DNA from: Corynebacterium sp.
Lineage (GTDB): Bacteria > Actinomycetota > Actinomycetes > Mycobacteriales > Mycobacteriaceae
NCBI RefSeq assembly: GCF_022712275.1
Contig: NZ_JALAGU010000020.1
Location: forward strand, 1-24,781
DNA: 24,781 nucleotides
Direction of reading: 5' to 3'
Shown here: positions 14,780-23,125 of the stretch, in pieces
Layout: every line of letters begins with the position of its first letter
Position numbering within the stretch: position 1 is the stretch's first letter
Position numbers and translations under genes: made by a program
Notes under the pieces: generated by a model
Told to the model about the DNA's origin: nothing
What the model saw: only the letters and a program-made list of their open reading frames with translations
Databases searched by the model: none

Positions 14780-15697
14780 TCACAACCGCGTCGTGTCCTG
14801 CCCGTCGCGTCCGACCTCGTGGATGCGATGGCGGCACAGCTGGAGGCGTAGCCATTCCTCGACCGGGGGGAACCGGCGCCCTCGCCGCCATATGAGGTCC
14901 ACGTTCACCTCCCAGTCCGTGAACGGGTAGGCGCCCAGCTGCAGTTCCACCAGCTCCCCGGTGCTGATCTCCTCGAGGATCAGCTGGCGGGGCACCGTCG
15001 CCCATCCCACGCCGGATTTCACCAGCTCGATGAGCGCCTGGTAACTGTCGGAGTGCCAGGTCTGCGTGGACTGCAGGTATTCGCTGGTCGGCAGGGCCCG
15101 CGAGTACGAGGCGTAGGCGAGATGCCGGACGTCACGGATGTCGTCGAAGCTCGGGTTCCGGAGAGTCGCCAGCGGATGGTCACGGTGCACCACATGAGTC
15201 ATGAACAGCCGGCCGAGCTGACGGAACGCCAGATCCTCCGGGTAGTCCGGCAGGGCGAAGGCGATTCCGAGCAGTGCCTCGTCATTCAGGACGCTCGAAC
15301 GCACATCACCGTTCGCCGGATTGCGGATGGTCAGGTCGACGAAAGGGAACCTGTCGGCGAACCGGGTGAGCACAGGGGAGAGCTGCCGGTGGGGGATCCC
15401 CACCGCCAGGGTGATGTTCGTCGGCTGGCCCTGTGACAGGGAATCTCCGTGCCGCTCGAAGGCGAGACCTCGGTCATAGAGGGCCTTCGCTTCCTGGAGC
15501 AGCGTCTCGCCCTCCGCGGTGAGCACGGGGAAGCGGGAGGACCGGTCGAAGAGATCCGTGTCCAGCGCGATTTCGAGGTTCGCGATGGACGTGCTCACTG
15601 TGGACTGGCTGCGTCCCATCGCCCGGGCGGCCCCGGAGAAGGAACCGTGCCGGGCGGCGAGGACGAAGGCCTCGACCTGTTCCAGAGTGAGTCGCAC
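14780..15697 (-). CDS. LysR-family transcriptional regulator
   Basis: About 305 residues. The N-terminal winged helix-turn-helix covers residues 3-62 (LEQVEAFVLAARHGSFSGAA, then GRSQSTVSTSIANLE), and the rest is the periplasmic-binding-like effector domain. I start at GTG 15695-15697 because the LysR domain begins there and TACAGT (minus strand) lies exactly 6 nt upstream, implying a leaderless transcript; the frame is open 30 codons further upstream without family character. It is divergent from the NCS2 permease and deaminase genes, its most likely targets, and convergent with creatinase, which it might also control. Confidence 0.93.
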   Translation of the reverse strand: MRLTLEQVEAFVLAARHGSFSGAARAMGRSQSTVSTSIANLEIALDTDLFDRSSRFPVLTAEGETLLQEAKALYDRGLAFERHGDSLSQGQPTNITLAVGIPHRQLSPVLTRFADRFPFVDLTIRNPANGDVRSSVLNDEALLGIAFALPDYPEDLAFRQLGRLFMTHVVHRDHPLATLRNPSFDDIRDVRHLAYASYSRALPTSEYLQSTQTWHSDSYQALIELVKSGVGWATVPRQLILEEISTGELVELQLGAYPFTDWEVNVDLIWRRGRRFPPVEEWLRLQLCRHRIHEVGRDGQDTTRL

Positions 15698-15760
15698 AGC
15701 AGCACTGTACGTCCTCTGGCCGCACTCCGCAGCGCGAAACAGGGGAGGGGAGCTGCACGG

Positions 15761-15781
15761 CGATGTATCGGAATGAACGAT
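15761..15781. promoter_or_regulatory. Candidate LysR operator
   Basis: CGAT-GT-ATCG (15761-15770) is a perfect dyad, and its ATCG forms a second dyad with CGAT at 15778-15781 across 7 bp. The site lies between the divergent LysR and permease starts, where a LysR regulator is expected to bind. Confidence 0.45.
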
Positions 15782-15813
15782 GGACACTCACTGTGCGTAT
15801 CGTCCGGATCGCC

Positions 15814-15819
15814 ATACTC
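15814..15819 (+). promoter_or_regulatory. -10 element for the permease gene
   Basis: CATACT lies 9 nt before ATG 15829, so the leader would be very short or absent. No good ribosome binding site precedes this ATG, which supports near-leaderless translation. Confidence 0.4.
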
Positions 15820-15828
15820 TCAGCGTCC

Positions 15829-17163
15829 ATGTCCTCCACAACTCCACCGTCCACCCGCCCCGACAGGCTGAACCCGCCGGAGGTCGAAGAGGTCCTCCCG
15901 TGGCGGTCCATGCTCAGTCTCGGGCTCCAGCATGTCCTCGTCATCTACGCCGGCCTCGTCGCCGTCCCGCTCATCCTCGGCTCCGCCCTCGGCCTCGACA
16001 ACTCCGAGGTCGTCATCCTGATCAACTGCAACCTCATCATCGGCGGTCTCGCCACCGTCCTGCAGACCATCGGCATCTGGCGGTTCGGATCCCGGCTCCC
16101 GCTGATCCAGGGGGCGTCCTTCATCGCCCTGGCACCGATGCTGCTCATCGGCGAGGACTACGGGATCCGCTACATCTTCGGGTCCGTCATCGCCGCCGGT
16201 GTACTCGGCATGATTCTCGCACCGTTCTTCTCCCGCCTGCTGCGGTTCTTCCCGCGGGTCGTCATCGGCTGCCTCATCACCATCGTCGGCATTTCCCTTA
16301 TGCCGACCGCCGCCGGTTGGTTCGGTGGCGGTGAGGATGCAGACGACTTCGGTGCCACGAAGTACCTCATCCTCGGCACGGTGACTGTCCTGGTCACGGT
16401 TATCGGCTATGTCGTGTTCACCGGCCTGCTGGCCAGTCTCTCGGTGCTCATCGGCATGGTCGTCGGCACCATGGTCGCTCTCGCCATGGGACTGACCGAC
16501 TTCTCCGGTGTCGCGGACGCGGACTGGATCGGCATCTCCGCCCCGCTGCACTTCGGCAGTCCGCAGTTCAGCCTGTCGCCGATTCTCGTGATGACGCTCG
16601 CCCTCATCGTCATCATGGCCGAGACGACCGGCAACAGCCTCGCCATCGGCCGGATGATCAAGGCCCCGATCACCCGGCGTCGGCTCTCCGACACCTTCCG
16701 TGGTGAGGGATTCGCCGCGGTCGTCAGCGGGTTTTTCAACGGATTCCCGCTCAACGCCTTCAGCCAGAACACCGGCCTGATCGCCATGACGAAGGTCCGC
16801 AGTCGTTTCGTGGTCACTGTCGCCGGCGTCATCATGGTGCTCATGGGGTTGGTACCGAAACTCGGGGCGGTCATCGCCGCGATCCCGCCGTCCGTGCTGG
16901 GCGGTAGTGCGATCATCATGTTCGGCATGACCACCGCCGCCGGTATCCAGGAACTCGCCCGGGTGAAGTACGAGGGGACGAACAACGCGCTGATCGTGGC
17001 GGTGTCCCTGAGCGTGGGGGTGCTGCCGATGGCGTCCCCGGAACTCTTCGGACACTTTTCCGGCACTGCCCGTCTGGTGCTGGACAGCGGCATCTTCCTC
17101 TGCGCGATCTGCGCGGTGGTCCTCAATCTCATCCTCAACCGAAAGAGCACGGACAATGACTGA
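15829..17163 (+). CDS. NCS2-family (xanthine/uracil-type) nucleobase permease
   Basis: The protein from ATG 15829 has about 444 residues and some 12-14 membrane segments. NCS2 hallmarks are present: the Gln-His pair in the first helix (SLGLQHVLVIYAG), PLIQGASFIALAPM, an acidic residue in MAETTGNSLAIGRM, and the signature QNTGLIAMTKVRSR, whose QNxG form is usual for purine carriers. I rejected the earlier ATG at 15763 because it would cover the operator and promoter. The stop overlaps the following deaminase start by 8 nt, so the two are co-translated. The likely job is proton-driven purine uptake to feed the deaminase. Confidence 0.93.
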   Translation: MSSTTPPSTRPDRLNPPEVEEVLPWRSMLSLGLQHVLVIYAGLVAVPLILGSALGLDNSEVVILINCNLIIGGLATVLQTIGIWRFGSRLPLIQGASFIALAPMLLIGEDYGIRYIFGSVIAAGVLGMILAPFFSRLLRFFPRVVIGCLITIVGISLMPTAAGWFGGGEDADDFGATKYLILGTVTVLVTVIGYVVFTGLLASLSVLIGMVVGTMVALAMGLTDFSGVADADWIGISAPLHFGSPQFSLSPILVMTLALIVIMAETTGNSLAIGRMIKAPITRRRLSDTFRGEGFAAVVSGFFNGFPLNAFSQNTGLIAMTKVRSRFVVTVAGVIMVLMGLVPKLGAVIAAIPPSVLGGSAIIMFGMTTAAGIQELARVKYEGTNNALIVAVSLSVGVLPMASPELFGHFSGTARLVLDSGIFLCAICAVVLNLILNRKSTDND

Positions 17164-17674
17164 CAACACCACCGACAACACCGGGATCACCGAGACTGAC
17201 CTGGAATTCCTGCGCCGGGCCATCGCACTGTCCGCGGACTCGAAGCAGCGGGGCCGCCACCCGTTCGCCGCCCTCGTGGTGGACGCCGACGGCGTCGTCC
17301 TCTCGGCGAAGGGCAACAACTCGATGCCCCCGGAGGGCGATCCCACCCAGCATGCCGAGCTCACAGCGGCCGCTGAGGCTGCGACGAAGCGGACGCTGGA
17401 GGAACTCGCCGGAGCGACGCTCTACACCAGTGCCGAGCCGTGCGTGATGTGCACCGGTGCGGTGTACTGGACCGGCATCGGCCGGATCGTCTACGCACTG
17501 TCGGAGAAGAAGCTGGCGACTCTGACCGGTGATGACCCCGAGAACCCGACCTTCGATCTGCCCTGCCGCGAGGTCGCGGCGCGGGGGCAGCGCGTCATCG
17601 AGATCCACGGTCCGGCGTTGGAGGACGAGGCCGCGGCGCCGCACCTCGGATTCTGGCAACCGACGGAGGGGTAG
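17156..17674 (+). CDS. Cytidine-deaminase-fold nucleobase deaminase (guanine deaminase-like)
   Basis: The 172-residue protein has the zinc-dependent deaminase signature: His66-Ala-Glu68 (DPTQHAELTAA) and Pro95-Cys-x-x-Cys99 (EPCVMCTGAVYWTGIGRIVY). Length and layout fit the GuaD/TadA-like group, where guanine deaminase converts guanine to xanthine plus ammonia. TadA is less likely because the gene is coupled to a purine-type permease and lacks TadA's usual context. It overlaps the permease stop (ATG inside AATGACTGA). Release of ammonia from an imported base would fit the nitrogen-scavenging theme of the neighbouring creatinase. Substrate is inferred. Confidence 0.9.
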   Translation: MTDNTTDNTGITETDLEFLRRAIALSADSKQRGRHPFAALVVDADGVVLSAKGNNSMPPEGDPTQHAELTAAAEAATKRTLEELAGATLYTSAEPCVMCTGAVYWTGIGRIVYALSEKKLATLTGDDPENPTFDLPCREVAARGQRVIEIHGPALEDEAAAPHLGFWQPTEG

Positions 17675-17917
17675 ACGCCTGGTCAGCCGCGGGGGGCGAA
17701 GAGCAGTGGACGTCGTGAGTGCGCGAGTTACTGCACTCCTGGCATGGCTGGCCGGACATCACTGAGCCGGATGACTCCCGGGATGCGGGTCCCGTCAGGG
17801 AGCCCCGCGACATGGTTGTCGGGGACGGCCGACCACCTCGCGATGGAATTGTCGGTGAAGGCCAGGGTCGGCATAGGCCCACAGGTTGACGCAGATCTCG
17901 GGGGTTGACTCGGACAT
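17675..17917 (-). pseudogene. Small frameshifted minus-strand ORF, unidentified
   Basis: On the minus strand ATG 17915-17917 is preceded by CGAAAGG at 5 nt and reads MSESTPEICVNLWAYADPGL, stopping at 17795. After about 18 codons the coding character moves to the +1 frame, which reads TLAFTDNSIARWSAVPDNH, then VAGLPDGTRIPGVIRLSDV and ends PAMPGVQ at about 17730. Joined by one frameshift, this would be a protein of roughly 63 residues. I recognise no family. A GATAAT-like box lies further upstream on the same strand. It may be a broken gene or two unrelated short frames. The remaining sequence of 17675-18106 holds the hairpin and tandem repeats listed separately. Confidence 0.35.
17717..17738 (+). 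terminator. Hairpin downstream of the deaminase gene
   Basis: A perfect 6-bp stem, GAGTGC with GCACTC, and a 10-nt loop lie 43 nt after the deaminase stop. There is no T run, so it is a weak terminator candidate. Confidence 0.3.
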
Positions 17918-18020
17918 GGGGCCCTTTCGGTGAGGGGATGTTACCGGTGCCACGCCAGCCTCGGCGGTGGACAGTTCCGGAGGTGGGCATGCCCGCAGAA
18001 TTATCCGGCCCTCACCCATT

Positions 18021-18050
18021 GTCATCGGTGCGTCATCGGTGCGTCATCGG
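18021..18050. repeat. Tandem 11-bp direct repeats
   Basis: GTCATCGGTGC is repeated at 18021-18031 and 18032-18042, followed by GTCATCGG at 18043-18050. Eleven base pairs is one helical turn. The array ends just upstream (on the minus strand) of an ATGACA and GATAAT promoter-like pair, so it may be a regulator-binding array for the small minus-strand ORF. Confidence 0.7.
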
Positions 18051-18106
18051 GACGGAAGGGAACTCGCGTTCTGGCGGGGACCGGAACACCCGGAAGCCGC
18101 AGATGC

Positions 18107-19108
18107 CTACATCGAAGGCGCAGCGCCGCGTGTCCGTGATGTCGCTCCCGCACCCCACCTCGTGAATTCGGGAAGGCTGCCGGCGTCCCCGTCAAAGGTC
18201 CTGAGCAACGACACGAACTCGTCGACTGCGGGGGTGCGCGGCCGGGAGGCGTCCTGCAGGATGCCGACCCGCCGGGTCACCGGGCCCGCCCCCGCCAGGG
18301 GTGCCAGTGGTCGGATGGTGACCCCCGCCACCCGGGTCATGGGGATCACGAACCCGGGCACAGCCGAGATTCCGAGCCCTGCCGCGCACAGGCCGGCGAC
18401 CGCGGAGATCGTCCCGGCGGAGACCGTCTGCGCAGGCACGATGCCTGCGGCGCTGAGCACCCGGTCCGTGATCCGCCGCACGGAACTTGTTCCGGTGAAG
18501 GAGATGAAGGACTGCCCCGCGAGATCGGTCCACGCCACCGTCTCCTGCCGGGCAAGCTCATGCTCGGAGGGGAGAATGCAGGCGAAGCCTTCGCTCGCGA
18601 CGGGCGCGAACCGGAAGCTGTCCGGGAGAGTGTGGAACAGTTCGGCGTCCTCGGCGGTCACTGCGAGATCCACCGTGCCAGCCCGGCAGAGGTCGATGAT
18701 GTCCGCGGCCTTGAGGTCCAGGAGGTCAACGGTGGCGTGGGGGAACGCGTGGTGGAACCGGTGGATGAACGGTGGCAGCAGTGTGGCTGCGAGGGACGGC
18801 AAGGTTGCGATTCTCAGTTTTCCGTTGGGGCCGCTGAGATAGCTGACGAAATGGCTGATGGACCGGTCGTAGGTCTCCACGATGTGACGTGCGGTGTGGA
18901 CGAACTCTGCCCCGAGCTCTGTCAGGGTGACACTCCGGGTGGTCCTGTCGAAGAGTCGCGCGCCAGCGGACTTCTCCACCATCGCGACGACTCTGCTCAA
19001 GGAGGACTGGGACTGCCCGAGAACATCGGCTGCTGCAGTGAATCCTCCCTGGTCAGCGATACAGATGACGGTTCGCATGTGTTCCACGGTGATGTCTTTC
19101 ATGCGCAT
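18107..19108 (-). CDS. LysR-family transcriptional regulator of the CitMHS-AtuA operon
   Basis: 333 residues. The N-terminal helix-turn-helix spans about 5-65 (VEHMRTVICIADQGGFTAAA, then GQSQSSLSRVVAMVE, LFDRTTRSVTLTELG), followed by a LysR effector-binding domain with LRIATLPSLAATLLPP at its start. The last 30 residues (TRWGAGATSRTRGAAPSM) are an atypical tail. The ATG at 19106-19108 has TAGATT 8 nt upstream on the minus strand, suggesting a leaderless mRNA; a second ATG two codons later is possible. It is divergent from the CitMHS operon and shares with it a 143-bp intergenic region that holds a LysR-type dyad, so that operon is its probable target. Confidence 0.93.
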   Translation of the reverse strand: MRMKDITVEHMRTVICIADQGGFTAAADVLGQSQSSLSRVVAMVEKSAGARLFDRTTRSVTLTELGAEFVHTARHIVETYDRSISHFVSYLSGPNGKLRIATLPSLAATLLPPFIHRFHHAFPHATVDLLDLKAADIIDLCRAGTVDLAVTAEDAELFHTLPDSFRFAPVASEGFACILPSEHELARQETVAWTDLAGQSFISFTGTSSVRRITDRVLSAAGIVPAQTVSAGTISAVAGLCAAGLGISAVPGFVIPMTRVAGVTIRPLAPLAGAGPVTRRVGILQDASRPRTPAVDEFVSLLRTFDGDAGSLPEFTRWGAGATSRTRGAAPSM

Positions 19109-19131
19109 GGAGCATTAATCTATGCGATATT

Positions 19132-19146
19132 GTTGTTGGACACAAC
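19132..19146. promoter_or_regulatory. LysR-type T-N11-A dyad
   Basis: GTTGT-TGGAC-ACAAC is a perfect 5-bp dyad with a 5-bp spacer, containing T-N11-A (19133-19145), the classic LysR binding form. It lies 24 bp from the regulator start and about 15 bp upstream of CATACT (19161-19166), a possible -10 box of the operon. Confidence 0.6.
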
Positions 19147-19251
19147 TAAGTGGCCTGGCTCATACTCGACGATGTCCACGCGGTACGTCACGGGCGCCAC
19201 ATCACGGTGCATCGCGGCTGCCGCAGTATCCATGAGAGGAGAGCCACCGCG

Positions 19252-20607
19252 ATGCTTGCGTTGTTCGGCTTTCTCACAGTAGGGGTGTTCCTCGCACTCA
19301 CGCTGTTCACGCGGACGTCGGTCCTCGTCGGCCTGGTCCTTGTCCCCATCGTCTTCGCTGTCATCGCCGGCAAGGGCGGAGACCTCGGCGACAATATCGG
19401 TGACGGTCTGCTTCAGGTCGCCCCTGTCGCCGTGATGATGACCTTCGCCGTTCTCTACTTCAGCCTGATGATGGAGTCCGGCCTGTTTGATCCGTTGATC
19501 AGAGTCATTATCCGCTGGGCGAAGGGCGATCCGGTGAAGATCGCGATGGGTACAGCCGTCGTGACGATGTGTGTCCACCTCGACGGTGACGGGGCCGCGA
19601 CATTCCTCATCACCCTGTCCGCTTTCCTCCCGATCTACCAGAGGATCGGCATGCGTCCGATCACCCTGACCGCCATCGTCGCCCTCGGCGCGGGTCTGAT
19701 GAACATGCTCCCGTGGGGCGGTCCCACCCTGCGCGCGATGGCGGCCCTCAATCTGCCCTCCTCAGAAGTTTTCACCCCGATGATCATCCCCATGATCGCG
19801 GGCGGGGTGTGGGTGCTCGTCGCAAGCTACATCCTGGGGCGGATGGAACGGCGACGGCTCGGGACACTCAGCGTGGACGGCATCCTGTCATCGGACGCTG
19901 TGGAGGCGGCGGGGAACGGGGCGGTGGCCGAGGGCGACCACACCGACCACACCGACACATCCCACGCCTCCCGCGACGAGCACGTCCCCCTCTGGCGCAT
20001 GGTGTTCAACCTGGTGCTCACGGTCGCGCTGATCGTCGTGCTACTGACCCACAGCGTCCCGATGGAAGTCTGCTTCATCGTTGCCTTCGTCATCGCCCTG
20101 TGTGTGAACCTCCCACAGTGGTCGGATCAGCAGCAGCTGTTCAAGGACCACGGAGCGAACGTTGTCCTTGTCACCTCCATGGTGTTCGCCGCGGGCGTGT
20201 TCACCGGCATTCTGGGCAAGACCGGAATGATCCAGGAGATGGCCAAGACTCTCGCGGACGTCATCCCGGACAGCATGGGCAGTTTCCTCCCTGTCATCGT
20301 TTCGGTGGTGTCGATGCCGCTGAGCCTCGTCTTCACGCCGGACGCCTTCTACTTCGGTGTCCTCCCTGTCTTCTCCGAGACCGCCTCTGCCATGGGTGTG
20401 GATCCTGCCATGGTGGCCCGTGGCGCGATCGCAGGGCAGATGACCACCGGCTTCCCACTGAGCCCGCTGACCGCCTCCACCTTCATCCTCATCGGCATGG
20501 CGAAGGTCGAACTGGGCAAGCACCAGAAGTTCACCTTCCTCTGGGCCTGGGGAACCACCATTGTCATGACTGTCGCCGCGCTGGTCACAGGCGCGCTCAC
20601 CGTCTAA
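19252..20607 (+). CDS. CitMHS-family carboxylate transporter
   Basis: From ATG 19252 the protein has 451 residues and about 11-12 membrane segments. Typical CitMHS features are FAVLYFSLMMESGLFDPLI at 65-83, CVHLDGDGAATFLIT at 107-121, NMLPWGGPTLRA at 151-162, and PDAFYFGVLPV plus TTGFPLSPLTASTFILIG near the end. The family imports metal-citrate or related di/tricarboxylates with protons. The start is fixed by GAGAGGAGAG 8 nt upstream. The central loop (residues 229-244) is His/Asp-rich, DHTDHTDTSHASRDEH, with a 9-bp tandem repeat at 19936-19953. It is the first gene of the operon; the next start is 9 nt away. Confidence 0.93.
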   Translation: MLALFGFLTVGVFLALTLFTRTSVLVGLVLVPIVFAVIAGKGGDLGDNIGDGLLQVAPVAVMMTFAVLYFSLMMESGLFDPLIRVIIRWAKGDPVKIAMGTAVVTMCVHLDGDGAATFLITLSAFLPIYQRIGMRPITLTAIVALGAGLMNMLPWGGPTLRAMAALNLPSSEVFTPMIIPMIAGGVWVLVASYILGRMERRRLGTLSVDGILSSDAVEAAGNGAVAEGDHTDHTDTSHASRDEHVPLWRMVFNLVLTVALIVVLLTHSVPMEVCFIVAFVIALCVNLPQWSDQQQLFKDHGANVVLVTSMVFAAGVFTGILGKTGMIQEMAKTLADVIPDSMGSFLPVIVSVVSMPLSLVFTPDAFYFGVLPVFSETASAMGVDPAMVARGAIAGQMTTGFPLSPLTASTFILIGMAKVELGKHQKFTFLWAWGTTIVMTVAALVTGALTV

Positions 20608-20616
20608 GGAGTAATC

Positions 20617-21993
20617 ATGAGAACAATCCGTATCGGTTCCGGCGCGGGTTTCGCAGGTGACCGCCTCGACCCCGCCGTAAAACTGGCGAAGGACGCCCGC
20701 CTCGACTACCTCGTCTTCGAGTGCCTTGGCGAACGTACTGTCGCCGCCGGCCAGCTCCGGCGACTGAAGGACGCCACCACCGGCTACGACCCGCTCCTGG
20801 AGACACGGATGCGGGCCGTCCTGCCGTACACCGCGGCACAGGGCACGACGGTCGTTACCAACTCCGGCGCCGCGAACCCGGAGGCCGCAGGCCGCCTCAT
20901 CGCCCGGATCGCCGCCGAGGTCGTCCCCGACCGGGAGGTGACGGTCGCCGTGCTCACCGGAGACGGCGTCCTCACCCAGGTCACCGGTACCGACCCGCAG
21001 ATCTGGGAGACCGGACGCCCGCTGTCGGCGGACAACGACGGACTCGTGTCCGCCCACGCCTACCTGGGGGTGGAGCAGGCGCTCCCCGCCTTCGCCGAGG
21101 GCGCGGACGTCATCGTCACCGGACGCCTCGCCGATCCCTCTCTCTTCCTCACCCCGATGGTGCACGAATTCGGGTGGGCCCTGGACGACTGGGACCGGCT
21201 GGGCGCGGGAACCCTCATCGGGCATCTGCTGGAGTGCGCCGGTCAGGTCACCGGGGGGTACTTCGCCGATCCCGTGACCAAGCCGGTGGACGGGATGGCG
21301 GACCTCGGGTACCCCTTCGCCGACATCGGTGAGGACGGCACCGCGGTCCTCGGCAAGCTCGCGGACACCGGCGGAACGCTCACCCGGCAGACCGTGCGTG
21401 AACAGCTGCTGTACGAGGTTGCTGACCCGTCGGCCTACCTCACCCCGGACGTGGTCGCGGACTTCTCCGGTATCCGGTTGGAGACCGTGGGGCCGGACGC
21501 TGTCCGCGTGTCCGGCGCCACCGGACATCCCCGGACCGGCACCCTGAAGGTCACCCTCGGATTCCGCGGCGGTTGGCTGGGGGAGGGACAGATCACCTAT
21601 GCCGGTCCACGTGCCCGGCAGCGCGCAGAATTGGCGTGGTCGATCGTCTCTGACCGCCTGGCTCGCGTCCACGGTGTGGATCCGTCCGCGCTCAGCGTGG
21701 AGTTCATCGGTGCTGGTGCCGCATTCCGGGACATGACGCCCATGCCTGCCGACCCACCGGAGGTCCGTCTCCGGGTGGCCGGCCGGGTGCCGACCGAGAC
21801 CCAGGCCGAGGCCATCGGCTGGGAGATGGAGGCCCTCTACTGCGCTGGTCCGGCTGCCGGCGGTGGCGCGCGCAAGGGACGCAGTGAAATGCTGGCGATC
21901 CGTTCGACCCTGCTGCCCCGGGACCTCGTCACGCCGACCGTGACGACCATCAGTTCCATGACCTTGAACAACGACACGGACGGAGCACTGTAA
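20617..21993 (+). CDS. AtuA-family (DUF1446) protein, large part
   Basis: The 458-residue soluble protein matches the acyclic terpene utilisation AtuA family. It opens IRIGSGAGFAGDRLDPAVKL and continues LDYLVFECLGERTVA, TNSGAANPEAAGRLIARIA, DVIVTGRLADPSLFLTPMVH, CAGQVTGGYFADPV and LGYPFADIGEDGTAVLGK. The biochemical reaction of the family is not established to my knowledge; AtuA is needed for citronellol/geraniol breakdown in Pseudomonas. Here the neighbours are a carboxylate carrier and 3-oxo-acid CoA genes rather than terpene enzymes. AAGGAG overlaps the preceding stop. Its stop overlaps the next ATG by 1 nt (TAATG). In many bacteria this protein is fused to the next one. Confidence 0.9.
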   Translation: MRTIRIGSGAGFAGDRLDPAVKLAKDARLDYLVFECLGERTVAAGQLRRLKDATTGYDPLLETRMRAVLPYTAAQGTTVVTNSGAANPEAAGRLIARIAAEVVPDREVTVAVLTGDGVLTQVTGTDPQIWETGRPLSADNDGLVSAHAYLGVEQALPAFAEGADVIVTGRLADPSLFLTPMVHEFGWALDDWDRLGAGTLIGHLLECAGQVTGGYFADPVTKPVDGMADLGYPFADIGEDGTAVLGKLADTGGTLTRQTVREQLLYEVADPSAYLTPDVVADFSGIRLETVGPDAVRVSGATGHPRTGTLKVTLGFRGGWLGEGQITYAGPRARQRAELAWSIVSDRLARVHGVDPSALSVEFIGAGAAFRDMTPMPADPPEVRLRVAGRVPTETQAEAIGWEMEALYCAGPAAGGGARKGRSEMLAIRSTLLPRDLVTPTVTTISSMTLNNDTDGAL

Positions 21994-22331
21994 TGACAAT
22001 CCTGGATGACTACGCGGACGCGCGGACCGGGGACAAGGGGGACACCCTCATCGTGGCTGTCCTCCCACGCTCGTCGGCTGACTTCGAGTACCTGCGCGGG
22101 GAGCTGACGACAGTCTCCATTTCCGAGCACTTCCGGTGCGCGACGGAAACCGTGACCCTGCGCGAGGTCCCCGCCGCCGAGGCTTTCGTGGTGGAACTGC
22201 GCGGTCTGCTCGGCGGGGGAGTGACCGGTTCCCCCGTCCTCGACGGGCACGGGAAGACCCTCAGCTACCACATGCTCACCCTGCCGCTGGACGGCACGGT
22301 GAGTGACGACGAGAACGGAGAACTGTCTTGA
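21993..22331 (+). CDS. AtuA-like small protein (ferredoxin-fold C-terminal domain)
   Basis: The 112-residue protein starts ILDDYADARTGDKGDTLIVA, the hallmark of the small domain that follows the large AtuA domain in fused proteins. It continues with the conserved HFRC and a C-terminal LDGHGKTLSYHMLTLPL. It probably forms a complex with the 20617-21993 product. The ATG overlaps the preceding stop by 1 nt, and its own TGA overlaps the TTG start of the next gene by 3 nt, so all three are translationally coupled. Specific function unknown. Confidence 0.9.
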   Translation: MTILDDYADARTGDKGDTLIVAVLPRSSADFEYLRGELTTVSISEHFRCATETVTLREVPAAEAFVVELRGLLGGGVTGSPVLDGHGKTLSYHMLTLPLDGTVSDDENGELS

Positions 22332-23125
22332 GTACCACAGGAAAAGTCATCCCGAGCGCAGCGGCCGCGGTAGCGGACGTGACCGACGGTGCCCGGCTGG
22401 CCGTCGGAGGCTTCGGCCTCAACGGCATCCCGGACCGGCTCATCGCCGCACTGGTCGATTCCGGTGTCCGGGATCTGGAGGTCTACTCCAACAACTGCGG
22501 CGTGGACGACTGGGGTCTGGGCCTGTTGCTCGCCGGACACCAGATCCGTCGGGTCGTCGCGTCCTACGTCGGTGAGAACAGGGAATTCGCGCGGCAGTAC
22601 CTCGCCGGTGAACTTGAGGTCGAACTGACCCCGCAGGGCACGCTCGCTGAGAAGCTCCGGGCGGCCGGTGTGGGCGTCCCCGCGTTCTACACCCCGGCCG
22701 GCGTCGGCACACCGATCGCCGAAGGTGGACTTCCGTGGCGCTACCGTGCGGACGGTTCCGTCGAGGTGGCGTCTCCGCCCAAGGAGACCCGCGAGTTCGG
22801 TGGACGTCACTACGTCCTGGAGGAGGCACTGCCCGCCGACGTGGCACTGGTCCACGCGGAAGTCGGAGACACAGAGGGAAACCTGGTTTTCAACAAGTCG
22901 GCGATGAACTTCAATCCGCTGTGTGCGATGGCAGGGACAGTCACGATCGCCGAGGTCGAACGACTGGTGGGATCCGGTGAGATCGATCCGGCGCAGGTAC
23001 ACCTGCCGGGGATCTTCGTGCAGAGGATCGTGGAGACCGGACCACAGGCCAAGCGGATCGAGAAGCGCACTGTCCGGGAACACAGGGACGGTATGAACCA
23101 CAGGGAAGACAGGGAGGCACAGTGA
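22328..23125 (+). CDS. 3-oxoacid CoA-transferase subunit A
   Basis: The 265-residue protein is the alpha subunit of a succinyl-CoA:3-oxoacid CoA-transferase (ScoA/PcaI/AtoD-type). It shows the glycine motif VGGFGLNGIPDRLI, LEVYSNNCGVDDWGLGLLL, the FYTPAGVGTPIAEG loop, and GDTEGNLVFNKSAMNFNP. The start is TTG 22328-22330, overlapping the previous stop (TTGA), with GGAGA 8 nt upstream. The last 20 residues are a charged tail (EHRDGMNHREDREAQ). With subunit B it would transfer CoA from succinyl-CoA or acetyl-CoA to a 3-oxo acid such as acetoacetate or 3-oxoadipate. The sequence looks nearest to acetoacetate-type enzymes, but this cannot be settled by eye. Confidence 0.93.
   Translation: MSTTGKVIPSAAAAVADVTDGARLAVGGFGLNGIPDRLIAALVDSGVRDLEVYSNNCGVDDWGLGLLLAGHQIRRVVASYVGENREFARQYLAGELEVELTPQGTLAEKLRAAGVGVPAFYTPAGVGTPIAEGGLPWRYRADGSVEVASPPKETREFGGRHYVLEEALPADVALVHAEVGDTEGNLVFNKSAMNFNPLCAMAGTVTIAEVERLVGSGEIDPAQVHLPGIFVQRIVETGPQAKRIEKRTVREHRDGMNHREDREAQ

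Noticed and set aside
15763..15828. Upstream ATG for the NCS2 permease
   Set aside because: It would overlap the dyad and the -10 box and adds a non-family N-terminus.
18021..18050. Possible CRISPR-like array
   Set aside because: The units are only 11 bp and directly adjacent, with no spacers.
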